A DNA stretch of 64,000 bases, taken from contig NZ_JAKCFA010000030.1 of the NCBI RefSeq assembly GCF_024198215.1, positions 55,226 to 119,225 of the forward strand. The letters run 5' to 3'. A program made the translations under genes and the position numbers. The DNA is from Myxococcus qinghaiensis (GTDB lineage Bacteria > Myxococcota > Myxococcia > Myxococcales > Myxococcaceae). This document shows, piece by piece, positions 46,374 to 54,062 of this stretch. The number at the start of each line of letters is the position of its first letter. Positions within the stretch are counted from its first letter, which is position 1. The notes under the pieces are model-generated. The model did not search any database. It saw only the letters and a program-made list of their open reading frames with translations, and had not been told where the DNA came from.

Positions 46374-46760
46374 TCACTTGATGGCGCGGAGGAGCTCCGC
46401 GACGCCGTGGGTCCAGTTCTTCACGAGGTCGGCGTACTTGATGTCCGCCAGGATGGCCGGAGGCTTTCCGCCTGTGAGCACCACGGGCAGTACCTTGACG
46501 CCGGGGCCCGACATCTGACGCGCCAGGGCGGACAGCCACTCGCGACTCATCCACGGTGAGTCCACGCCCGAGGATGAGTAGCAAAGTACGAGGTAGGCGG
46601 CTCCCTCCAGTCCCTCGTTCATCCGGCCGACGATGGAGTCACCGATGTTGAGTTCCCAGTCGTCGAACCACACCTTGTGGCCAGCGGCCTGGACAGCCTG
46701 CGCGAGCCGCTCGGCTTCGGCGGTGTCCGACGAGCGATGCGAGATGAAGACGTTTGCCAT
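46374..46760 (-). CDS. Stand-alone TIR-domain protein
   Basis: Encodes 128 residues. Canonical TIR features are VFISHRSSD (box 1), KVWFDDWELNIGDSI (box 2 region with the DD loop) and SPWMSREW with Glu74 at the position of the catalytic glutamate of TIR NADases. It ends just after the domain, so the whole protein is one TIR module. GGGGGA precedes ATG 46760. Its stop is 5 bases before the NACHT gene, so the two form an operon with TIR translated first. Known for the family: NAD cleavage upon activation causes abortive infection. Confidence 0.87.
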   Translation of the reverse strand: MANVFISHRSSDTAEAERLAQAVQAAGHKVWFDDWELNIGDSIVGRMNEGLEGAAYLVLCYSSSGVDSPWMSREWLSALARQMSGPGVKVLPVVLTGGKPPAILADIKYADLVKNWTHGVAELLRAIK

Positions 46761-47194
46761 GATCCCCCTGGGGGCTCCCCCCACGAATCCAGGCATTCTA
46801 CCGCCAGAGGCAATGTGCGGGCGCGGATTCACGGCACCCGGCTCCACGTTCGGGCCAGTCCCTCCACCTCGAAAGGGTGGGTGAAAAACAACTGCGCCGC
46901 GCCTGGACGTCCCCACCAAGGAATCGGTGATGGCGTCGGTCGCGACCCATATCGGCCATTCCATTCCGCGGCACGCCCCCTCCGCGTCCATCATCCGCTC
47001 CCGTCCGCGATGACCGTCAACACGCACGCTTCGCCACGAGTGCCGAGCTGGTGCTTGTCATTCGTCCCCAGTGGGCCTGGATGGGACCAGCCACAAGCGA
47101 GGACGCGGTAAACCGACACCGCGCGAGCCACTCAAGTCGGCTGGGCGATTTGTGGTCCTCGTGCCCCATGTCGGGACACCCCCTGGAGGCCTAT
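46761..47194. other. Divergent promoter region
   Basis: 434 bases between the TIR/NACHT operon (minus) and the beta-barrel/toxin operon (plus). No convincing gene seen; presumably promoters for both. Confidence 0.4.
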
Positions 47195-48541
47195 ATGCAC
47201 AGCAAACAAAGCACTCTGACCACGCTGTTACCCTTGCTCCTCATGGCAGGGTGGGTCTCGGAGGTCTCCGCTTCCGCAGAAGGTGTGGACCCCAGCCCAC
47301 CAGTTCCTCCTGAGCGCAGGTGGTACTACCTGACACGGGTGGAAGCGACGACGCTGGCGCTGGTGCCTCGCACGGGCGCGGGCAACGACGAAGCCTTCAT
47401 CCAGGTAGAGCCCACACTCATCATTGACGGTGGCCCCGAGTTCGGCATCAACGTGGGCGCTCCCATACGGTTCCGCATGTGGGGTGGTGGTTCTGGTGCG
47501 GGCCTGATGCGTCGCGAAGACTGGGACTCGCTCTCGGACTGGGGGCAACTCATTCGCGGCCTCAAGTTCGGCTCGGACAACGCGCCGATGGGCATCTGGT
47601 TCGGCCCCCTGGAGGAACACAGACTCCTCTCCGGGCATCTCGTCCGCCGCTACTCCAATCGAACCCATCCCGACTACCACCCAGCCGGGGGGATTCTCAC
47701 CGCCACGCTGGGTCCAATCCATGCGGAGGCATTCGCCTCGGACGTGCTGGGTGCGCGGTTGATGGGCGCGGAACTCTCCCTGGACCTGGAGCACATTCTC
47801 TTCGGCCAGCCCGAGCAGCAAGGGCGCTACACCCTCGGCCTGTCCGCCGTGCATGACTGGGGGCAAGCGGGAGGCCTCGCGCCCTCGGTGACACTGGCGC
47901 ACCTGGATGCAACGGCGGGGGTGTTGTTGCGGCCTGACCACGAGGTCCACCTGATTGCCGGATGGGGAGGCCGTCCTGGTCAAGGAGGCGCTTGGGGGGC
48001 CGTCGTGGGGGCGGGGGTGGACGTGCTCACTGAGAAGCTCCACCTGCGACTTCGACTGGAGGCGAGGCGCCAGCATGGCGGCTTCCGCCAAGGCTTCTTT
48101 GGCGCGGACTACGAGTTGGCGCGCTTCCAGGCAGCGGGCCCTGAAGACCTTCCGCTCGCGGAGGCGTCCTTTCCGGAGGGCTACTCCGCGTTCGGAGAGG
48201 CGGAAGTGGGCTGGGACGCGGTCAGCTACGGGGGGCTCTACAAACACCTGAAACTGTCGCTGGGCGCGGAAGCCTTCTCCTGGGGACGCCTCGACGTGGA
48301 TGGTCGCATCGTGGTGCAGCTCTTCGAGCGCAGCGTGGAAGTCGCATTGAAGGGACTCGCCATCGGAGCTGGGAAGCCGGGCGCGCGCTACCTGGGAGCA
48401 GCGGAAGTCCGCTGGCGAGTCCTGGGCGGAAAGCTCTACGCGATGGGAACAGGCGGCACGTTGCTGTTTCCCACGAAGGAAGCGCAGTTGCGGCCGGGGG
48501 CCTTCGCCTCGGTGGGACTGGGGGTGGACAATGCGCGCTAG
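47195..48541 (+). CDS. Predicted outer-membrane beta-barrel protein
   Basis: Encodes 448 residues with a signal peptide ending VSASAEG. The mature protein is a series of alternating hydrophobic beta strands with glycine and aromatic belts (EATTLALVPRT, LTATLGPIHAEAF, VHLIAGWGG, GALFxxVGLGV-type end), typical of an outer-membrane barrel. GGAGG precedes ATG 47195. It overlaps the downstream toxin-type lipoprotein gene by 11 bases, so it is translationally coupled and probably helps its export or display. No named family recognised. Confidence 0.7.
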   Translation: MHSKQSTLTTLLPLLLMAGWVSEVSASAEGVDPSPPVPPERRWYYLTRVEATTLALVPRTGAGNDEAFIQVEPTLIIDGGPEFGINVGAPIRFRMWGGGSGAGLMRREDWDSLSDWGQLIRGLKFGSDNAPMGIWFGPLEEHRLLSGHLVRRYSNRTHPDYHPAGGILTATLGPIHAEAFASDVLGARLMGAELSLDLEHILFGQPEQQGRYTLGLSAVHDWGQAGGLAPSVTLAHLDATAGVLLRPDHEVHLIAGWGGRPGQGGAWGAVVGAGVDVLTEKLHLRLRLEARRQHGGFRQGFFGADYELARFQAAGPEDLPLAEASFPEGYSAFGEAEVGWDAVSYGGLYKHLKLSLGAEAFSWGRLDVDGRIVVQLFERSVEVALKGLAIGAGKPGARYLGAAEVRWRVLGGKLYAMGTGGTLLFPTKEAQLRPGAFASVGLGVDNAR

Positions 48542-50042
48542 CACCCCGCTGCTGGCCGTGTTGCTGCTGGTCACGGGCTGTGCCTCGGGGACGAATTCTC
48601 CCGGACGTGGAGGAACATTGAGCTACGAGCCAGGCATGGTCACGCATCCCACGAGGGTTGAAGCGTCGAGCGACCAACGCCCTCACTCCATCACCGGCCC
48701 CAAGATGCAACAACGGCTGTGGCGACACCTGGGGCCACGCAACGACGCAACACTCGTTGGGCCCCGCATCCAAGGAGCTGTGGGGGGCGGGGGACAAAAT
48801 AACGCGCTGCCGCGTCAAGCCGTCCTCGAAGCCATTGCAGAGCTGAAGGTCTCCATGGATGGCGTTGGAGACGCGTTCTCCCGATTCGCGACGCGGCCTG
48901 CCACTCTCGGCGGGTGGGGGCTCAACGACATTTTCGCGCGACACCTCGACCACGGCTCCAATCACCTGACGTGGCTTCGTGGTGCGCTCGGGAGCGCCAC
49001 GGCACTCGCGGAAGTGGCGTCGGAAGTCGGGGACTCAAGCACGGAAGTGGGCCTCCTCCGCATGTCGGGGCCTCGACTCCAAGCTGTCCTCTTCGGCAAC
49101 CTGTTGCTGGCAACCTGGTTTGACTTCCTCCAATTCGCTGATGCTGTTTCCCGACACTGTCTCATGTGCAGTTCCGAGAAGATGTTCGTGGTCCTCCATC
49201 GAGTAAAGGGACTGATGGAGCCACGGCTGACGGAGCTCGCGTCACTGGACCCCGAGCGGGTCGAGGCGGCGGCCACCGCGATGCCCGAACTGATGGGAGA
49301 GCTGACCCGTGAGTTCGATGCGCTCCATCGAGACACCCGCGCGACCATGGAAGCCGATGGAAAAGTCATGGCCGCGGTGCAGGTGTGGGAGATGCTCACC
49401 CTGGTTTCCACTCTGAAGATGTCACTACCACGGCTTCCTCCGGCCGCACCGGCGACGTTGGGCGCGGGTCTCGTGATGAGCTCAGGTGGAGTCATGGCGG
49501 GCTCGCGAATCGTCGTCTCCACCGAGTGGGTGGAGATGATGCGACGGCTCGTGCAAGCAGGCATCATCTCCGTTCCAGTCATCAGCGCGGCCGTCCGCAT
49601 CCACAGTGGACAAGTCCTGATGGCACAAGCGCATCAAGACTTGCCCAAGGGAGTTCGTGACGCGCTCGGGGACAGTCCCGAAGTGCGCGGCATGCGGGTG
49701 ACGGACAAAGCAGGAGCCGGCATGTCCGAGGCACCGAAGCATCACGTCATGCCCAATGAGCATCGCGAGTGGTTCGAGCAGCGTGGTTTCACGGGCGACC
49801 TGGACATCGACAATTTCTGCGTGAGGCTGGAACGCGCCCATCACGAGGCCATTCACGGCGGCGGGAGCTGGCGTCTGGGACGCACATGGCCCGGAGAATG
49901 GAATCGGATGATCATGGAGACGCTGCGCGATGCCGAAGCTGAAGCTGGCCGGAGGTTGACGCGGAATACGATCCTGAGGATCGTCGGGGAGAACATGAAT
50001 CGCTACTACATCCCGATGAACTTCACCCCAGGGCGACGGTGA
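48531..50042 (+). CDS. DUF2380-type toxin lipoprotein (SitA-like)
   Basis: Encodes 503 residues. The lipobox LLVTGC lipidates Cys17. The middle region is long and alpha-helical with a hydrophobic stretch (AATLGAGLVMSSGGVMAGSR is near 305-325). The C-terminus, from about 401, has KHHVMPNEHREWF, DIDNFCVRL, AHHEAIHGGG and GEWNRMIME, which matches the DUF2380 (Gmx paralogous lipoprotein) nuclease-like domain. Known or inferred role: SitA-class toxin exchanged between outer membranes. Stop TGA overlaps the start of the next gene by 1 base (TGATG). Confidence 0.82.
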   Translation: MRASTPLLAVLLLVTGCASGTNSPGRGGTLSYEPGMVTHPTRVEASSDQRPHSITGPKMQQRLWRHLGPRNDATLVGPRIQGAVGGGGQNNALPRQAVLEAIAELKVSMDGVGDAFSRFATRPATLGGWGLNDIFARHLDHGSNHLTWLRGALGSATALAEVASEVGDSSTEVGLLRMSGPRLQAVLFGNLLLATWFDFLQFADAVSRHCLMCSSEKMFVVLHRVKGLMEPRLTELASLDPERVEAAATAMPELMGELTREFDALHRDTRATMEADGKVMAAVQVWEMLTLVSTLKMSLPRLPPAAPATLGAGLVMSSGGVMAGSRIVVSTEWVEMMRRLVQAGIISVPVISAAVRIHSGQVLMAQAHQDLPKGVRDALGDSPEVRGMRVTDKAGAGMSEAPKHHVMPNEHREWFEQRGFTGDLDIDNFCVRLERAHHEAIHGGGSWRLGRTWPGEWNRMIMETLRDAEAEAGRRLTRNTILRIVGENMNRYYIPMNFTPGRR

Positions 50043-50512
50043 TGGCCGCCGACCATCCTTGGGAGGGGAACTGGAAGGCTCGCCTGCATGAGCGGGTCCG
50101 CGAGCGAGGCTACGACTCGCTGACCGCCTTTGCCGAGGCACGCCCCACCGCCTCGCTGGTGGCGCTGGCCGAGGAGCTCGGCAAGGACGACATCGCTGGA
50201 GTGCAGGTGTTCAGCGGTCTGGTGGCCGAGGCGGAGCGCAGCAAACAGCTCACTCGCCTGGTGCGCGGGCAGTTCGTGCGCGAACTGCACGCATGCCTCC
50301 CGAATGGCTGGCCCGCCGTTTTGGATGACGATGCTCTCACGGAGGTTGCCATCGTGTTCAGCCACTGGTCGGCATATACCCCGGAAACCCATAAGGAGCG
50401 GGTCAAGCAGGCCAGGGCTGCACTTCGCGCCAATCCGCCACCCGCTGGTTGGTGTCCTTCTGGTCCGGACGACGAGCTTCTCCGGACGCTCCTTCCCGAC
50501 GAAGAAGCCTGA
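50042..50512 (+). CDS. Putative immunity protein for the DUF2380-type toxin
   Basis: Encodes 156 residues, no signal peptide, acidic, alpha-helical (LVALAEELGKDDIAGVQVF, VIDDDALTEVAIVFSH-like). The start overlaps the toxin stop codon by 1 base, the classical toxin-immunity arrangement. I recognise no named family. The position, cytoplasmic location and small size support an immunity role; the assignment is by context. Confidence 0.65.
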   Translation: MAADHPWEGNWKARLHERVRERGYDSLTAFAEARPTASLVALAEELGKDDIAGVQVFSGLVAEAERSKQLTRLVRGQFVRELHACLPNGWPAVLDDDALTEVAIVFSHWSAYTPETHKERVKQARAALRANPPPAGWCPSGPDDELLRTLLPDEEA

Positions 50513-50545
50513 GCCGGCAACAACATCGGAGTGCCTGGGCACATC

Positions 50546-50561
50546 TACCTCTTGAGAGGTA
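50546..50561. promoter_or_regulatory. Palindrome TACCTCT-TG-AGAGGTA
   Basis: Perfect 7-bp arms around TG, with a second small palindrome (GTGCC-TG-GGCAC, 50531-50542) just upstream. It lies between the putative immunity gene and the YjzC-like gene. Could be an operator or a short hairpin. Confidence 0.35.
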
Positions 50562-50649
50562 TGGCTCATGCCTGTCCACATCTCCAAAGTCTCACGTCGT
50601 GCCAGCCGGCACGACAACCCGTCCCACAAGGACGGAAGAGGAGATCAAC

Positions 50650-50853
50650 ATGGCGACCGTGGGACAGCGGTTCAAGACAGGCGAGAAGAGCCCGACCAAG
50701 GGCAAATACACCTTCGACGGCTACACGAACAACCCGACCGCCCGCGCGCCGACCGCCGAAGAGCAGTACATCGAGCTCGACATGGACGAGACCTTCCCGC
50801 CCATCAAATCCACCAATAGTGGGGCCTACTGGAAGCTCACGAAAATCCTCTAG
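50650..50853 (+). CDS. YjzC-family small protein
   Basis: Encodes 67 residues with RFKTGEKSPTKGKYTFDGYTN and ETFPPIKS plus a terminal WKLTKIL. This is the layout of the YjzC-type beta-rich small proteins of unknown function. GGAG lies 6 bases upstream of ATG 50650. Single gene, followed by a hairpin. Confidence 0.7.
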   Translation: MATVGQRFKTGEKSPTKGKYTFDGYTNNPTARAPTAEEQYIELDMDETFPPIKSTNSGAYWKLTKIL

Positions 50854-50862
50854 CCAGCCCCC

Positions 50863-50899
50863 GCTGCCCCGCCCGGAGTACCCAACCGGTCGGGGCAGC
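50863..50899 (+). terminator. Hairpin between convergent genes
   Basis: GCTGCCCCG pairs with CGGGGCAGC (9 bp) around a 19-base loop containing ACCGGT, between the YjzC-like gene and the convergent secreted-protein gene. Confidence 0.45.
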
Positions 50900-50924
50900 A
50901 CCCGCTGCCAGGCGTCCGCACGAC

Positions 50925-52055
50925 TCAGGGCGCGCGCAATTCCATCCACAAGGACTGCTTGCCCACCCATTCACCGCGCAGGAGATTCTTGCCGACCTCC
51001 AGTTGCAGACGCGCCGCCGGGTTGCCGTCCGCATCACGTTCCTGAAGGTCGAGCTTCCCGCCTTCCGCCTGACCGGACAGCTCAATCGGCTTGCGATGCT
51101 TCTCGTAGAAGTACACGCCGGAGACCGAGCCGTCGTCCTGCTTCTCCAGCATCATGACGACGGGCAGCTTGCCGATTCGACCGCGCAGCACCTGACCCCA
51201 GACCTCGCCTGACGACGCCTGTCCTTCCCCCAGCAGCACACTCTTGCCATAGGCCGTCAGATGCGGACGCAGGGAGTCATACGGCAGTGACAGGCTGACG
51301 GTGCCGACGTCATCGAGCGCGCGCGACGCGTGGTTGCTGCAGCGCTCCGCCGTCATGCGGGCTTCCGCCGCATTGAACTCCCAGCGCTCATTGAAAGACT
51401 TCCTGGCGCGCACCTCGTCACCCTCGGCCTCCACGCTGGCCAGACACTCGCGGTTGAACGCGATGCGCTCCTCCAGGTCGTCAATCGTCTCACGCTCATC
51501 CTTCTTCTTGCGTGACGCCTTCAGCTCCTTTTCATGCCGCGCGACCTGCGCACGGTAGACGCGCTGCTTCTCCTTGTGCATGCGCAGGCTCAGCGCACGC
51601 ACGCCGGCAGGGGTGAACAACTCCCTCGGGTTGAGCTGGCGACCCGTCCGCGTGTCGAAGCTGTAGGCCACACTGTACGTCTCGCAGTAGGCGCCGCAGC
51701 CTTCGGCATCGAAATGAATCGTGAGCAGACGCGCATCGTTGCGCGCCACATTGAATGTCTGACCGGCCAGGCCCGCCAGGTCGAAGCCGTCAGCCGGCAG
51801 TCGCGGCTCCGCCTTCACGGGCGCCAGCGCCTTGAACCGATTGATGAACAGGCTGTCGTTGATGTTGGCGGCCAGCTCCGGCCTGTCGTGGGTGATGAAC
51901 GGCATCTGGATGGCCTCCTGCGGAGGGCCTTGTTCCGCATCCGGCTTGGGGATGACCGTGAGCGACGTCACGTTCAGTTCAGCCGCCTGCGCACCTCCCG
52001 CGAGCAGCGTGACCAGGAGAGGGAGCAGCGCGAGACACACGGGGAAGCGCTTCAT
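50925..52055 (-). CDS. Secreted protein with central charged helix
   Basis: Encodes 376 residues with a signal peptide ending GAQA. The N-terminal domain has NINDSLFINRFKAL and FDAEGCGAYCETYSVAYSFD (two cysteines), reminiscent of DUF3298/PdaC-type periplasmic domains. A very charged helical stretch (EKELKASRKKKDERETIDD) and a C-terminal beta domain follow. Function unknown; periplasmic. ATG 52055 gives the signal peptide. Confidence 0.65.
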   Translation of the reverse strand: MKRFPVCLALLPLLVTLLAGGAQAAELNVTSLTVIPKPDAEQGPPQEAIQMPFITHDRPELAANINDSLFINRFKALAPVKAEPRLPADGFDLAGLAGQTFNVARNDARLLTIHFDAEGCGAYCETYSVAYSFDTRTGRQLNPRELFTPAGVRALSLRMHKEKQRVYRAQVARHEKELKASRKKKDERETIDDLEERIAFNRECLASVEAEGDEVRARKSFNERWEFNAAEARMTAERCSNHASRALDDVGTVSLSLPYDSLRPHLTAYGKSVLLGEGQASSGEVWGQVLRGRIGKLPVVMMLEKQDDGSVSGVYFYEKHRKPIELSGQAEGGKLDLQERDADGNPAARLQLEVGKNLLRGEWVGKQSLWMELRAP

Positions 52056-52249
52056 CAGGAGTCCTTGGACATGACGACCACGTCGACATCCTGCCGCATG
52101 GCTCCTCCGAAGAGCAGCCCATGCACCACGTCGTGGACTCATGCCCGGTGTTATTGCAGGCTTCACTCGTGGGCCGAGCTGGCCATGCCACTTTCACCGG
52201 CCCGCACGGCCTCACGGCCACCGTACCCAATCGACCTGGAGGACCCTCC

Positions 52250-52867
52250 ATGCCTCGTTCCGCTTCCTCGCTTCTCGCCCTGGGACTGCTGCCCTTCGCC
52301 CTGACTGCCTGTGGCTCCGCCGAGGAGCCCACCCTCGATGACGGAGCCGTGGGCGAGGCCGAGCAGGCCGTCTGCACCCCGAACATGTCCGTCACCTTCG
52401 GAACGGCCGACAACTTCGCCGGGGGACCGGACCCGCTGCCCTACGCCCCCACGGCGATGCCCGAGTTCGTCAACTACCTCGCGGCCAACAGCATCCCCGT
52501 CAGCCAGCTCAAGACGCTGGATGACGCCACCTCCAACCGCCATACCGTGGCCACGCTGCGGCACGGACTTCGGAGCTGTTTCACCCAGACGCCGTTCTGC
52601 ACGCTGACGCTCTGCGCCTACTCCCGAGCGCTTCCGACGACGCCCCAGAACGACACCATCACCGTGCATGACACGGACTTCGGCACCTACAGCTTCCCCA
52701 TCATCGCCAGCACGGCCGTGGCGCCCGCGCTGACCCCGACGTGGAACCCGGGCCAGACCGCCTTCCTGTGCATGCCGCTCCCCATCACCGCCGTGGGCGA
52801 CATGCTGCAGTTCCGCATGCAGAACGAGTCCATGGTGGACTTCATCCGCATCAACCTGAACTGCTGA
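52250..52867 (+). CDS. Lipoprotein, function unknown
   Basis: Encodes 205 residues. GGAGG lies before ATG 52250; the lipobox is ALTAC. The mature part has five cysteines, an acidic start and a beta-rich second half (ITVHDTDFGTYSFPIIAS). No family recognised. It is followed by two hairpins before the convergent small lipoprotein. Confidence 0.65.
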   Translation: MPRSASSLLALGLLPFALTACGSAEEPTLDDGAVGEAEQAVCTPNMSVTFGTADNFAGGPDPLPYAPTAMPEFVNYLAANSIPVSQLKTLDDATSNRHTVATLRHGLRSCFTQTPFCTLTLCAYSRALPTTPQNDTITVHDTDFGTYSFPIIASTAVAPALTPTWNPGQTAFLCMPLPITAVGDMLQFRMQNESMVDFIRINLNC

Positions 52868-52893
52868 ACGCCGTGAGTCGGGTGTAGCCCTGA

Positions 52894-52922
52894 CGGCCCG
52901 CGAGGCAACCCTCCGCGGGCCG
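52894..52922 (+). terminator. Hairpin after lipoprotein gene
   Basis: CGGCCCGCG pairs with CGCGGGCCG (9 bp, 12 if AGG/CCT is added), loop about 52903-52913. Confidence 0.5.
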
Positions 52923-52940
52923 GAAACTGGAGTGAAGCTG

Positions 52941-52971
52941 CTCGCGGTGCTTCACCTGGAGGCACCGCGAG
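52941..52971 (-). terminator. Second hairpin between convergent genes
   Basis: CTCGCGGTGC pairs with GCACCGCGAG (10 bp) around an 11-base loop, 18 bases beyond the stop of the small lipoprotein on the minus strand. Confidence 0.5.
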
Positions 52972-52989
52972 CCTGCGACTCGTCTTGGA

Positions 52990-53226
52990 TTACTGACACT
53001 TCAGAGGGCAGCGCTCGGTAATCGTCTGGCACCACGCCTGGGCCGCCGGCGTGGTGGCGTTCTGCCAACACCTTCCGGCCTGAACGGAGCAGGCCTCCAG
53101 ACAGGCCGCGCGTGCATCCAGCGGCTGCGCGACCTCCTGCATGTCCTCCGCCTCATCTGCCTCCGCGCCACCACAACCCGTCAACAACCCGGCCACGAAT
53201 GCGACTGCGAGGAAGGTCTTTCGCAT
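52990..53226 (-). CDS. Small cysteine-rich lipoprotein
   Basis: Encodes 78 residues. Lipobox LLTGC. The mature part is acidic (AEADEAEDM) and then has six cysteines (ACLEACSVQAGRCW, AWCQTITERCPLKC), likely three disulphides. Function unknown. GGGGAG upstream of the ATG at 53226. Confidence 0.65.
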   Translation of the reverse strand: MRKTFLAVAFVAGLLTGCGGAEADEAEDMQEVAQPLDARAACLEACSVQAGRCWQNATTPAAQAWCQTITERCPLKCQ

Positions 53227-53365
53227 GTGCTCCCCTTGGTTCTGCGTGGATGTGGCTGAAGGACTTCAACCCGAAGAATGACATAATGCCTTGGACCTTC
53301 GCGACGGCGGTCCAAGGCATTCTGAACCCCGCGCGGCCCGCCGCCGGTCGGTGTACACAGGGGTC

Positions 53366-54055
53366 ATGAGCAGCCCTGTCTCCTTCTTCCTGATTCCCCC
53401 CGAGGGACTCGCCGGCGTCCTGACCCGCGCGCGCCTCGCGGCCATGCGCTCCACCGTGGCCGAGGGCCTGGAGGACCCCGAGGAAGACGATGACGAAGTC
53501 CTGCTCCTGGAGCTGATGGACCACCTCTCCCAGCACGGCGCAGACACGCTGACGCGGCTCCCCGAGCGACTCGAGGACGGCGTCTGGGACCTGCTCGACG
53601 TGCTCGCGGACGAGCTGGTCCACCTGGGCGAGGACGCACGGGGGGAGCCACTGGAGCTGGCCACGCAGCTGCATCCCAGCGAGTACGACGTCCAGGCGGC
53701 GGAGGCCGTCGTCGGCGCGTCCTGCGCGGAGCCCATCCAGCGACTCTGGCGCTTCGCCGTCTGGGGCCGCCTGCCCGGACAGGACACTCCCACGAACACC
53801 GGCTTGAAGCGCGCGTACCCGGCCCTCGGCTATTGGACAGGCTCGGAGGTCCGCCAGCTTCGCGAGGGCCTGCGCGAGCACCTCGAGGGCGCTCCCGACT
53901 ACAAGCCCCACCTCCGCTCCGCCCGCATCCGCTCCTGGCTCCAGCGCAAGCTGACCCTCGCGAGGCGCGGAGACCCGGCCCGCGCGCTCGACGCGGCCAC
54001 GCACGCCCTGGACAAGGCCTCCCGCCAGGGCCTGGGCCTGCTCTTCGCGCGCTGA
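53366..54055 (+). CDS. Hypothetical cytoplasmic protein
   Basis: Encodes 229 residues, acidic N-terminus (DPEEDDDEVLLLEL), no signal peptide. Two helical segments (LLDVLADELVHLG; QRLWRFAVWGRLPG) and a basic C-terminus. No family recognised. The ATG at 53366 follows AGGGG; a longer open frame starts at 53291 but is arginine-rich. It converges with the MocR-type gene (7-base gap). Confidence 0.6.
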   Translation: MSSPVSFFLIPPEGLAGVLTRARLAAMRSTVAEGLEDPEEDDDEVLLLELMDHLSQHGADTLTRLPERLEDGVWDLLDVLADELVHLGEDARGEPLELATQLHPSEYDVQAAEAVVGASCAEPIQRLWRFAVWGRLPGQDTPTNTGLKRAYPALGYWTGSEVRQLREGLREHLEGAPDYKPHLRSARIRSWLQRKLTLARRGDPARALDAATHALDKASRQGLGLLFAR

Positions 54056-54062
54056 AGCCCCG

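Noticed and set aside
46677..47111. 144-codon plus frame in the TIR / barrel intergenic region
   Set aside because: It is antisense to the TIR gene at one end and low in protein-like features, with no ribosome site.
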